Shown here: positions 1-8,019 of the stretch, piece after piece
How the letters are laid out: the number at the start of each line of letters is the position of its first letter
Position numbering within the stretch: position 1 is the stretch's first letter
The notes under the pieces: generated by a model
Database searches by the model: none
Told to the model about the DNA's origin: nothing
What the model saw: the letters and a program-made list of their open reading frames with translations, nothing else
DNA from: Nonomuraea jiangxiensis
Lineage (GTDB): Bacteria; Actinomycetota; Actinomycetes; Streptosporangiales; Streptosporangiaceae
Reading direction: 5' to 3'
Assembly: GCF_900099965.1 (NCBI RefSeq)
Contig: NZ_FNDJ01000018.1
Span: 62,001 to 126,000 of the forward strand
DNA: 64,000 bases
Program-made: the position numbers and the translations under genes

Positions 1-2559
1 GGCGCTCCCACCGACGGCGCGCTCGACCTGGACGTCATGTGGGGCTACGCGATGCGCCTGCCCACCGCCACCGGCACCCTGGTGTGGGACGAGGTCCAGG
101 TCTACGGCACGGCTCCGCCGAGACCCGTGCGGCTGTCCACCGACGCGCCCGTCTACCCGGTGGACGAGCAGGGCCGGGCCGAGGTCAGGGTCACGATCAT
201 CACCGCCACCGGCGCCCCGCTCTCCACCGACCTGGCCGTGGACTACCGCACCGGCACCGGCACCGCCACCCCGGGCGCGGACTACACGGCCGCCCAGGGC
301 ACGCTGACGTTCCCGGCGGGTACGGCGTCCGGCGCCAGCAAGGCGTTCACCGTCAGGACAAACCAGGACGGGCAGAACGAGGTCGCCGAGACCATCCCGA
401 TCGAGCTGTCGGGCACGGGCACCAGGCCACCGGCCGAGGCGCCGGCCATCGTGATCAACGCCCACGGCTTCCGCTACCTGAACGCCCGCCTGCCGGTCAA
501 GAAGCGCGTCGCCGACCTCCTGCGCAGGATGACGCTGGAGGAGAAGGCCGGCCAGATGACGCAGGCCGAGCGCGGCGCGCTGGCCAAGCAGAGCGACGTC
601 GCCACGTACCTGCTCGGCTCCCTCCTGTCCGGCGGCGGCTCCGCGCCCGCCCAGAACACGCCGCGGGCGTGGGCCGACATGGTCGACGCCTTCCAGCTCC
701 AGGCCCAGCGGACGCGGCTGCAGGTGCCGCTGATCTACGGCGTGGACGCGGTGCACGGCCACAACAACGTGGCCGGCGCGACGATCTTCCCGCACAACGT
801 CGGGATGGGCGCCACCCGCGACCCCGCGCTGGTCGAGCAGCAAGGCAAGATCACCGCCAGGGAGGTCAAGGCCACCGGCATCCCGTGGGACTTCGCGCCG
901 TGCCTGTGCGTGTCGCGCGACGACCGCTGGGGGCGGGCGTACGAGTCGTTCGGCGAGGACCCGGCACTGGTGACCCGGATGGCCACGATCATCGACGGGC
1001 TGCAGCAGAACGGCGTGCTGGCCACCGCCAAGCACTACGTCGGCGACGGCGGCACCGCGTACGGCTCCTCCACCAACGGCGACTTCACCATCGACCAGGG
1101 CATCACCAGGACCAGCCGCGAGGAGCTGGAGGCGATCCACCTGGCGCCGTTCACGGAGGCGGTCAAGCGCGGCGTCGCCACCGTGATGCCGTCGTTCTCC
1201 AGCGTCGATTTCGGCGCCGGCCCGCTCAAGATGCACGCCCACGGCGAACTGCTCAACAACGTGCTCAAGGGCCGGCTCGGCTTCAAGGGCTTCGTGATCA
1301 GCGACTGGCAGGCCATCGACCAGATCCCCGGCGACTACCCGAGCGACGTGCGCACGTCGGTCAACGCCGGGCTCGACATGATCATGGTCCCGTACGCCTA
1401 CCCGGCGTTCACGAGCACCCTCAAGGCCGAGGTCGAGGCCGGGCGCGTGACCATGAAGCGGGTGGACGACGCGGTGACCAGGATCCTGATGCAGAAGTTC
1501 CGCCTGGGGTTGTTCGAGCGCCCGTATGCCGACCGCTCCCGCATCGGCGACGTGGGCTCGGCGGCGCACCGGGCCGTCGCCCGCACGGCCGCGGCCAAGT
1601 CGCAGGTGCTGCTGAAGAACGCGGACGGATTGCTGCCGCTGCGCCGTGACGCCAGGGTGTACGTGGCGGGCTCGAACGCCGACGACATCGGCAACCAGTC
1701 AGGCGGCTGGACGATCAGCTGGCAGGGTTCGTCGGGGCCGATCACCCCCGGCACCACGATCCTGTCGGCCATCCGCTCCCGCGCGGCCGGCGTGACCTAC
1801 TCCCGCGACGCCTCCGCCGGCCTGGCAGGGCATGACGTGGGCGTCGTGGTGGTGGGCGAGACCCCGTACGCCGAGGGCCAGGGCGACGTGGGCCGCGCCG
1901 GCCGCACGCTCGACCTGTCCGCCGCCGACCGGGCCGCCGTCGAACGGGTCTGCGGGGCCATGAAGTGCGCGGTCCTGGTGGTGTCCGGCCGCCCGATGGT
2001 GCTCGGCGACCTGTCGGGCGTCGAGGCGGTGGTGGCCTCCTGGCTGCCCGGAACCGAGGGTGACGGGGTGGCCGACCCGCTGTTCGGCGCCGTGCCCTAC
2101 ACCGGGCGGCTGCCGTTCACCTGGTTCCGCTCGGCCGAGCAACTGCCGATCAACGTGGGCGACGCGGCCTATGACCCGTTGTTCCCCTATGGATGGGGGC
2201 TGCGTACCGACCGTGGACAGGACCGGCTCAAGGCCGCAGGCGCCGGCCTGGGCGCCGGCGACAACCTGTCCAAGGCCGCCGCCGCGGCGCTCACGCCCGC
2301 CCTGCACGACCGCAACTGGAACGCCGACGGCTCGGCCCGCGACCCCCGCGCCGTCCTGAGCGCCCTCGGCACGGCGGCGTCGCTGCTCGACCGCTCGAAG
2401 AGCGACGCGTACGCCGTCGGCGACGCGGTGGTCTCGGTGGCCAGGGACATCGCGCAGCGCGCCGGCAAGCGGCCCGATCTGCAGGCGGCGGCCGACCACG
2501 AGCTGGCGGCCGGCAACCTCAGGAAGGCGGTGGACCTACTGGCCCAGTCCGCCGGCTGA
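1..2559 (+). CDS. Secreted-type GH3 beta-glycosidase, 5' truncated by window edge
   Basis: The reading frame is open from base 1, so the true start and any signal peptide lie outside the window. In order it shows the end of a beta-sandwich segment, a Calx-beta-like domain (about bases 125-465), a GH3 N-terminal barrel starting near base 480 (LLRRMTLEEKAGQMTQ), and the GH3 C-terminal sandwich (LLKNADGLLPL near base 1610). The catalytic nucleophile is the Asp of VISDWQ (bases 1303-1305), as in family GH3 beta-glucosidases and exo-glucanases. After the GH3 core about 100 residues of Ala-rich sequence form an extra C-terminal tail. It probably releases glucose from extracellular beta-glucans; the exact substrate cannot be read from sequence. 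A strong hairpin follows the stop. Confidence 0.92.
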   Translation, partial: GAPTDGALDLDVMWGYAMRLPTATGTLVWDEVQVYGTAPPRPVRLSTDAPVYPVDEQGRAEVRVTIITATGAPLSTDLAVDYRTGTGTATPGADYTAAQGTLTFPAGTASGASKAFTVRTNQDGQNEVAETIPIELSGTGTRPPAEAPAIVINAHGFRYLNARLPVKKRVADLLRRMTLEEKAGQMTQAERGALAKQSDVATYLLGSLLSGGGSAPAQNTPRAWADMVDAFQLQAQRTRLQVPLIYGVDAVHGHNNVAGATIFPHNVGMGATRDPALVEQQGKITAREVKATGIPWDFAPCLCVSRDDRWGRAYESFGEDPALVTRMATIIDGLQQNGVLATAKHYVGDGGTAYGSSTNGDFTIDQGITRTSREELEAIHLAPFTEAVKRGVATVMPSFSSVDFGAGPLKMHAHGELLNNVLKGRLGFKGFVISDWQAIDQIPGDYPSDVRTSVNAGLDMIMVPYAYPAFTSTLKAEVEAGRVTMKRVDDAVTRILMQKFRLGLFERPYADRSRIGDVGSAAHRAVARTAAAKSQVLLKNADGLLPLRRDARVYVAGSNADDIGNQSGGWTISWQGSSGPITPGTTILSAIRSRAAGVTYSRDASAGLAGHDVGVVVVGETPYAEGQGDVGRAGRTLDLSAADRAAVERVCGAMKCAVLVVSGRPMVLGDLSGVEAVVASWLPGTEGDGVADPLFGAVPYTGRLPFTWFRSAEQLPINVGDAAYDPLFPYGWGLRTDRGQDRLKAAGAGLGAGDNLSKAAAAALTPALHDRNWNADGSARDPRAVLSALGTAASLLDRSKSDAYAVGDAVVSVARDIAQRAGKRPDLQAAADHELAAGNLRKAVDLLAQSAG

Positions 2560-2560
2560 C

Positions 2561-2600
2561 CCGTCCGGGACCGGCCCGGCGGCGGGCCGGTCCCGGACGG
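2561..2600. terminator. Bidirectional hairpin between GH3 and VOC genes
   Basis: Perfect 17-bp inverted repeat (2561-2577 with 2584-2600) around a 6-nt loop, starting one base after the GH3 stop and ending 13 bp before the 3' end of the convergent VOC gene. There is no T-tract, as usual for actinomycete hairpin terminators. It could serve both genes. Confidence 0.75.
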
Positions 2601-2613
2601 CACACCGTCGTGG

Positions 2614-2988
2614 TCAGTCCACGCAGAGGCAGAACGGATGCCCGGCCGGATCGAGGAACACCCGGAAGTCGTCCTCCTCGCTCGGCTGGTGCTCGTGCTT
2701 GACCGCCCCCATCTTGATCGCCTGTGCCTCCGCCTCGTCCATGTCCTCCACGGTCACGTCGAGGTGGAGCTGCTGGGGCACCTCGGGGTGCGGCCAGGTC
2801 GGCGGCCGGTGGTCCGGCGCGAGCTGAAAGGCCAGCCGCATCGGCGACCCGCCGTCGCTGACCACGACCCAGTCGTCCTCCACGGACGTGATCGGCCACC
2901 CGAGCAGGTTGGCATAGAACTCGGCCAGCCCCTTCGGATCCGCGGTGTCGAGCACGATGCTCCGGAACTTGGCGATGCCACCCATCAA
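2614..2988 (-). CDS. VOC (glyoxalase/bleomycin-resistance fold) family protein
   Basis: A 124-residue single-domain protein of the vicinal oxygen chelate superfamily. The N-terminal beta-alpha-beta unit contains LDTADPKGLAEFYANLLGW, and a second unit begins at LHLDVTVEDMDEAEAQA and ends in FLDPAGHPFCLC. This layout is typical of the large group of actinobacterial VOC proteins whose substrates are unknown. Starts at 2988 and 2985 are both possible because the N-terminus reads MMGGI. It is convergent with the GH3 gene and divergent from the thioredoxin-fold gene, with about 50 bp between the two start codons. A metal-dependent isomerase, dioxygenase or binding role cannot be separated from the sequence. 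Confidence 0.85.
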   Translation of the reverse strand: MMGGIAKFRSIVLDTADPKGLAEFYANLLGWPITSVEDDWVVVSDGGSPMRLAFQLAPDHRPPTWPHPEVPQQLHLDVTVEDMDEAEAQAIKMGAVKHEHQPSEEDDFRVFLDPAGHPFCLCVD

Positions 2989-3039
2989 TTCATCTCTCCG
3001 CTCGTTTGCCTGCCCGCCCGGGGGACGAGAATTAACGCC

Positions 3040-3603
3040 ATGGCTGCCAACTCGTTCATGGTTCCACTGGGGACTCCCGCGCCTCCCTTCGACCTGACCG
3101 CCATCAACGGCGGCAGTGTCTCGCTGGAAGACCTCAAGGGCTCACCCGCCACCCTCGTGGTGTTCCTGTCCAACCACTGCCCCTATGTACGGCACATCGA
3201 AGCCGGCATCGGTACCCTCGCCAACGACTACGGCGCCAGATTGTCGATCGTCGCCATCTGCAGCAACGACGCCGTGAACTACCCGGATGACGATCCCACA
3301 CACCTGGCGGAGCAGGCCAACAGAGCGGGCTTCACGTTCCCGTACCTGCTGGACGACACCCAGGAGGTGGCCAAGGCCTACCGGGCTGCCTGCACCCCTG
3401 ACTTCTTCCTGTACGACGCGCAGCTGCGGCTCGTCTACCGGGGCGAGTTCGACGGCGCCAGGCCTGGCAACTCCGTACCGGTGACCGGCTCGTCGGTGCG
3501 CGCGGCCATCGACGCCCTGCTGGAGGGCGAGCCGGTGCCCGAGGAGCAGATCCCCTCGCTCGGCTGCGGCATCAAGTGGAAGCCGGGCAACGCTCCCGCC
3601 TGA
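3040..3603 (+). CDS. Thioredoxin-fold (AhpC/TSA, PRX-like 1) protein
   Basis: A 187-residue AhpC/TSA-type protein. It begins VPLGTPAPPFDL, has the characteristic SNHCPYVRHIE motif at about residues 44-54 and the later cis-Pro region AACTPDFFLYD. The HCPYV motif marks the PRX-like 1 subgroup, which is distinct from classic two-Cys peroxiredoxins: the first Cys is kept and no CxxC is present. A role in thiol-based redox chemistry is inferred. The frame is open further upstream, but the ATG at 3040, preceded by GGGGGACGAG, matches the family start; upstream codons overlap the VOC gene on the other strand. Confidence 0.88.
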   Translation: MAANSFMVPLGTPAPPFDLTAINGGSVSLEDLKGSPATLVVFLSNHCPYVRHIEAGIGTLANDYGARLSIVAICSNDAVNYPDDDPTHLAEQANRAGFTFPYLLDDTQEVAKAYRAACTPDFFLYDAQLRLVYRGEFDGARPGNSVPVTGSSVRAAIDALLEGEPVPEEQIPSLGCGIKWKPGNAPA

Positions 3604-3614
3604 GACAACACCGC

Positions 3615-3639
3615 CCTCCGGCCGCCCATCGGCCGGAGG
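3615..3639 (+). terminator. Hairpin terminator after the thioredoxin-fold gene
   Basis: Perfect 10-bp stem CCTCCGGCCG / CGGCCGGAGG around the loop CCCAT, 12 bp after the stop codon. Confidence 0.7.
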
Positions 3640-3720
3640 TGCCTCCGCGGCCTCCCTGGTTTCTCTATGATCACAGGCACCCTGCCCCGTGAGTCCCCGA
3701 GGATGCCGAAGGAGACCGTC

Positions 3721-4746
3721 ATGGTCGCACGATGGACTGCCTTACCCGTTCTGGCGGCGGTGGCCCTGCTGACCACCGCCTGCGTCAACCCCGCCGACTC
3801 CGGCACCGCCACCGCGACCGGCAGCGCCACGTCGGCCCCGGCCACCGGCGGACCGAAGCGCATCGGGTTCTTCGGCTTCGCCAAGGCCAACTCCTTCTCG
3901 ACCGCCACGTTCGCCGGGATCGAGGAGCACGCCAAGGCCAACAACGCCACCGCCGAGTTCCTCGACTCGAACTTCGACGCCCAGGCCCAGGTCCAGCAGT
4001 TGCAGGACGCGGTGACGGCCAAGCGCTTCGAGGTGTTCGTGGTGCAGGCCAACGACGGCGCGGCCGTGGTGCCGGCGATCCGCTCGGCCGTGCGGGCCGG
4101 GATCTCCGTCGTCGTTCATTTCACCCCGGTCGGCAACCGGTACGACACCGCCGAACCCCAGGTCGAAGGCACGATCACGCTGGTGGACGTGCCCACGGTC
4201 AACGGCGAGGGCCTCGGCAGGCTGGCCGTCGAGGCGTGCAAGAGCAAGAAGCTGGACCCCTGCGAGGTCGGTTACTTCGAGGGTCTGAAGGCGCTGCCGC
4301 TGGACAACGCCCGCACCCAGGCGGCCGTAGACGTGCTGCGGGCGACGCCGGGCGTGGAGCTCAAGGCCCAGATCGAGGGCGGTTACACGCAGGAGAGCGG
4401 GCGCAAGGCCATGCAGGACGTGCTGCAGAAGGACCCCGGCATCGACGTGATCATCGGCGCCTCGCAGGCCATCCTGGGCGCCGAGGCGGTGGCCAAGGAC
4501 AAGGACATCCTCTACGTCGCCAACGGCGCCTCCCGGCAGACCGTCAAGGCGGTGCAGGAGGGACGCTGGTACGCCGCGTACTACCTGCCGGTCAAGACCC
4601 TCGGTGCCAAGGCCGCCGAGCTGGGCCTGAACAAGGCGCTCGGCCGGCCGGTGCCCACCACGAACCTCGCGACCGAGGTCGACCCGGGCAAGGCCATGGG
4701 GACCAAGGAAGCGCTCGCCCAGGTGACCGGCGAATACGACGAATGA
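3721..4746 (+). CDS. Sugar-type ABC transporter substrate-binding lipoprotein
   Basis: A 341-residue lipoprotein: a hydrophobic signal ending in the lipobox LLTTAC, a Ser/Thr/Ala linker, then a Peripla_BP_4 fold starting KRIGFFGFAKANSFS. It resembles RbsB/XylF-type binding proteins that deliver sugars or related small molecules to RbsC-type permeases. The start at 3721 is preferred over 3667 because GAAGGAGA lies 7 nt upstream and it places the signal peptide at the N-terminus. The stop overlaps the permease start (ATGA), so the two genes are translationally coupled. The ligand is not identifiable. Confidence 0.9.
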   Translation: MVARWTALPVLAAVALLTTACVNPADSGTATATGSATSAPATGGPKRIGFFGFAKANSFSTATFAGIEEHAKANNATAEFLDSNFDAQAQVQQLQDAVTAKRFEVFVVQANDGAAVVPAIRSAVRAGISVVVHFTPVGNRYDTAEPQVEGTITLVDVPTVNGEGLGRLAVEACKSKKLDPCEVGYFEGLKALPLDNARTQAAVDVLRATPGVELKAQIEGGYTQESGRKAMQDVLQKDPGIDVIIGASQAILGAEAVAKDKDILYVANGASRQTVKAVQEGRWYAAYYLPVKTLGAKAAELGLNKALGRPVPTTNLATEVDPGKAMGTKEALAQVTGEYDE

Positions 4747-5684
4747 CGACGCTCCGCCTGCGCGACTACGGGATCGTGCTGGCGGTCGCCGTGCTCGTGG
4801 TGGCGCTGTCGCTGTCCACGGACACGTTCCTGACCACCGGCAACCTCGTCAACCTGCTGGACCAGGCCGTCGTCGTCGGACTGCTCGCGTGCGGCATGAC
4901 CCTGTGCGTGATCTGCGGGGTCTTCGACCTGTCGGCCGGCGCGGTGCTCGCGGTGAGCGCCATCGTGGCGGTGATCGTCACCGAGCGCGCCGGGGTCCCG
5001 GCCGGGTACGCCGCCGCCGTCGTCACCGGCGGCCTGCTCGGCACCCTCAACGGCGTGGTCGTGGTGCTCTCACGGGTGCACTCGTTCATCGCCACGCTGG
5101 CGCTCGGCATCGTGCACCGCGGCCTGGCCCTGGTGATCACCGGCGGCGCGATCGTCTACCCGGGCCCGGAGCGGCTGGCCGCCTTCCAGTCGCTGAGCTG
5201 GCCCACGGTGCTGGGCGGCGTCACGGCCTCGTCCCTGCTGCTCCTGGTCGTGGCCGTGGCGGCGACGGTGCTGCTGTCGCGTACCACGTTCGGGCGGCGG
5301 GTCTATGCCGTCGGCGGCAATCCCACGGCGGCCTGGCTGTCCGGCATCGGGGTGGGCGGGATCCGGGTCGCGGTGTTCGCCGTCAGCGGGGTCTGCGCGG
5401 CGCTGGCCGGCCTGGTCCTGGCCGCGCGCGGCGGCTCCGCCCAGGCGGACATGGGAACGCTGCTGGAGCTCACCGCCATCGCCGCGGCCGTGATCGGCGG
5501 CACGAGCATCCTGGGCGGTCAGGGGGCCGTCTGGCGGGGCATGGTGGGCGTGCTGATCCTGACGCTCATCGGGAACGGCTTCAACCTGCTCGGCTGGAAT
5601 TCCACCTACCGCCCGATCGTCGAAGGCCTGCTCATCCTGACGGCCGTGAGCACTGATTACGCGCTCAGACACCGCCGGGATTAG
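4743..5684 (+). CDS. RbsC/XylH-type ABC transporter permease
   Basis: A 313-residue multi-pass membrane protein with 8-10 hydrophobic segments and the BPD_transp_2 hallmarks of monosaccharide permeases (VICGVFDLSAGAVLA, RTTFGRRVYAVGGNPTAA, GGTSILGGQGAVWRG). The start was chosen at the ATGA overlap with the binding-protein stop; the longer frame upstream is only a shadow of that gene. It would form the membrane channel for the lipoprotein just upstream. No RbsA-like ATPase gene is found on either side, so the transporter must borrow an ATPase encoded elsewhere or be incomplete. Confidence 0.9.
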   Translation: MTTLRLRDYGIVLAVAVLVVALSLSTDTFLTTGNLVNLLDQAVVVGLLACGMTLCVICGVFDLSAGAVLAVSAIVAVIVTERAGVPAGYAAAVVTGGLLGTLNGVVVVLSRVHSFIATLALGIVHRGLALVITGGAIVYPGPERLAAFQSLSWPTVLGGVTASSLLLLVVAVAATVLLSRTTFGRRVYAVGGNPTAAWLSGIGVGGIRVAVFAVSGVCAALAGLVLAARGGSAQADMGTLLELTAIAAAVIGGTSILGGQGAVWRGMVGVLILTLIGNGFNLLGWNSTYRPIVEGLLILTAVSTDYALRHRRD

Positions 5685-5759
5685 CAGGAAAGATCAAAAA
5701 ATGAGGGACTTGGGCGTTAACATCTGGTCCAACAGCGGTGCTTGATCTGAAGGGCCGAG

Positions 5760-6563
5760 ATGACCAACCCCTCGCGGGTCCCGAAGGGGATCAATCCGAA
5801 CATCCCCAATGCGGCGCGCATGTACGACTTCTACCTCGGAGGGAAGGACAACTTCGCGGCGGACCGTGAGGCCGCCATGAAGATCATGGCCCTGGGGCCC
5901 AGCAGGGAGATCTGCCTGGCCAACCGCCGCTTTCTCGGCCGCGCCGTCCGCTACGTGGCCCACCAGGGCATTGACCAGTTCATCGACCTGGGCACCGGCC
6001 TGCCGAACCAGAACAACGTGCACGAGGTCGCCCGCAAGGTGCACCCGGAGGCGCACGTCGTCTACGTGGACTACGACCCCGTGGTGATCGTGCACGCGCG
6101 GGCCCTGCTGGCCGGGACCGACTCGACCATCACGATCGTGCACGCCGACGTGCGCGATCCCGCGACCATCCTGGACAGTCCGGAGACCAAGCAGCTGATC
6201 GACTTCAGCAAGCCGGTGGGGGTGGTGTTCCTCGGCGTGCTGCACTGCCTGACCGACGCGGAGAACCCGTGGCAGGTGGTCGCCGAATTCCGCGAGCGCA
6301 TGGCGCCGGGGAGCGCGCTCATCCTCTCCCACCTCACCGACGACGCCCATCCGGAGGTGGGGGTCGCGGCCAGGGAGGTGTACGACAAGGCCGACGCACC
6401 GCTGATCCACCGCAGCCATGAGCAGGTGTCGCGCATGTTCGACGGGTTCGACGTGCTCGACCCCGGCGTGACGCATGTGGCCGACTGGCGCCCGGACGAG
6501 GTCTGGGAGACCGAGCTGGCGGGCAGCGAATGGTGGTATGTCGGCGTCGGCCGCAAACCCTGA
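5760..6563 (+). CDS. SAM-dependent methyltransferase (Methyltransf_19/DUF574)
   Basis: A 267-residue protein of the actinobacterial Methyltransf_19 family. Family signatures are PNAARMYDFYLGGKDNFAAD at the N-terminus, FIDLGTGLPNQNNVHE as the SAM-binding motif I, VVYVDYDPVV as motif II and GVVFLGVLHCLTD later. Members are very numerous in Streptomyces and relatives and mostly uncharacterised; substrates are unknown. A good ribosome-binding site (GAAGGGCC) precedes the ATG. It is monocistronic in appearance, 75 bp after the permease. Confidence 0.92.
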   Translation: MTNPSRVPKGINPNIPNAARMYDFYLGGKDNFAADREAAMKIMALGPSREICLANRRFLGRAVRYVAHQGIDQFIDLGTGLPNQNNVHEVARKVHPEAHVVYVDYDPVVIVHARALLAGTDSTITIVHADVRDPATILDSPETKQLIDFSKPVGVVFLGVLHCLTDAENPWQVVAEFRERMAPGSALILSHLTDDAHPEVGVAAREVYDKADAPLIHRSHEQVSRMFDGFDVLDPGVTHVADWRPDEVWETELAGSEWWYVGVGRKP

Positions 6564-6671
6564 CCACCCGTGCCCACCCCTCGCTCCCCACAACTCCCGA
6601 CGTCACTCGGCACCGTCGACCAGGCCGCACCCGGTGGGTCCGGGCGTCATGTGGCAGCTGCCGGGCTGGCG

Positions 6672-6986
6672 TCAAGTGGCGGCGGCGATGGCAGCCGGGA
6701 TGGCGAGCAGCAGTTCGTGTGGCTCGCCGCCCTGCCAGTGCCGGATCAGCCGGTTACCGGCCTCTCCCGGATCGAAACCCTCGCACCCCAGCGGGCCGAA
6801 GCAACCAGCCTGGTCCAGCATGAGGATCAGCGGGTCGTCCTCGGGGAGGCTGGCCGCGTAAACCGCACTGTCGAGCAGGGCCAGGGCGCACTTGGCGTTG
6901 CGGCCGTCGTCCCTGGACTCCACACGGTCGAGGCGGCGCCGGGCCTGGGCGCGGAGATACTCGGCGAGCGATTCGGACCTACTCAC
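6672..6986 (-). CDS. Conserved hypothetical protein, 104 aa
   Basis: I do not recognise a named family. The protein is mostly helical and slightly acidic, beginning MSRSESLAEYLRAQARRRLDRVES and ending in an Ala-rich helix. The frame extends to an ATG at 7064, but GTG at 6986 is preferred: GAAGAAGG sits 5 nt upstream and the extra 26 residues have no family-like character. It is divergent from the carbonic anhydrase gene with about 140 bp between the starts, enough for two promoters. Confidence 0.6.
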   Translation of the reverse strand: MSRSESLAEYLRAQARRRLDRVESRDDGRNAKCALALLDSAVYAASLPEDDPLILMLDQAGCFGPLGCEGFDPGEAGNRLIRHWQGGEPHELLLAIPAAIAAAT

Positions 6987-7124
6987 AAGAACCTTCTTCG
7001 ATGACGTACACACGGCTACGACATCATCACGCAAAGTGAAGCGCTCTAGTGGGACGTTTGCCAACTCCGGACAGTTGCCACCCCGGAAACCACCAGCTAT
7101 AGGTCATAGGGGATCATTTGTGCC

Positions 7125-7619
7125 ATGAGCCCGTTCGACGATTTGTACGCCGCCAACGCGAAGTTTGCCAAGAAGTTCGGGAGCTCAGGGCTGACCGGCC
7201 GGGCGGCCCGCGGACTGGCGGTCGTGACCTGCATGGACTCCCGCATCGACCCGCTGGGACTGCTGGGGCTGAAGGCGGGTGACGCCAAGATCCTCCGCAA
7301 CGCCGGGGCGCGGGTGACGGACGACGTACTCCGTACGCTGGTGCTGGCCGTCTACGTGCTCGGGGTGGACCGGGTGCTCGTCATGCCCCACACGGACTGC
7401 GGTATGACGAAGGTGACGGACTCGGACGTACACGCTCTGACGGCCGAGCGTGGGGTGGACACCCGCAGCCTGGAGTTTCACACGGTGCCCGACCAGGGCG
7501 AGGCCCTCCGCCACGACCTCATCCGCATCAGGAGCACCCCGTTCCTGCCGGAGGGCATCCCGGTGGCCGGAGCCATCTACGACGTGCACACAGGCCGCCT
7601 GACCCCGTCACCGCACTGA
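7125..7619 (+). CDS. Beta-class carbonic anhydrase
   Basis: A 164-residue protein of the beta-carbonic anhydrase family. The zinc site is visible as Cys and Asp in the CMDSR motif, and His and Cys in MPHTDCGM. It would interconvert carbon dioxide and bicarbonate in the cytoplasm, supplying bicarbonate to carboxylases. The length fits the short actinobacterial subtype. Start: ATG with GGGGAT about 9-10 nt upstream. Its 3' end faces parE across a 400-bp gap filled with degenerate repeats. Confidence 0.93.
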   Translation: MSPFDDLYAANAKFAKKFGSSGLTGRAARGLAVVTCMDSRIDPLGLLGLKAGDAKILRNAGARVTDDVLRTLVLAVYVLGVDRVLVMPHTDCGMTKVTDSDVHALTAERGVDTRSLEFHTVPDQGEALRHDLIRIRSTPFLPEGIPVAGAIYDVHTGRLTPSPH

Positions 7620-7800
7620 CACACCGCCTGACCCTGTCACCGCACTCACACGCCCCCTGGGCCCCTCAGCGCACTCCCACGCAACGCCCTGTCGCCCACC
7701 AGCCCGACCTGGCCGCAACGTCACGCGCGCCGGGCCGCGATCCCACCGTGCGTAGCAGGGGAACCACAGACAGGCCCGCACGCGTCAACACAACCGCGCG

Positions 7801-7985
7801 GAAGCACTCCCCTGTATCGACTCTGCGCGCGCACAGCCCGCGAACCACCAAAACGCGGATGTATTCCCCCGTACCGACAATGCGTGGACGCACACCCGCG
7901 TACCGACAACATCCGGATGCACACCCGCGAACCGATGCGCCCGAGCACACTGCCGAGCTCGCACCCCGCGTACCGACACGACATG
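7801..7985. repeat. Degenerate tandem repeat, about 28-29 bp unit, in the convergent gap before parE
   Basis: Six to seven imperfect copies of a 28-29 bp unit with the core CCCGCGTACCGACAA; clear copies begin near 7801, 7830, 7858, 7887 and 7916, then two decayed copies. The rest of the 7620-8019 gap (7620-7800) is C-rich and holds no gene I can support. Confidence 0.7.
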
Positions 7986-7987
7986 CC

Positions 7988-8005
7988 CCCCGCCCACCGG
8001 CGGGG
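7988..8005 (-). terminator. Hairpin terminator of parE
   Basis: CCCCGCC / GGCGGGG 7-bp stem with loop CACC, ending 15 bp beyond the parE stop on the minus strand. Confidence 0.6.
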
Positions 8006-8019
8006 CGGGAGCCGCGTCG

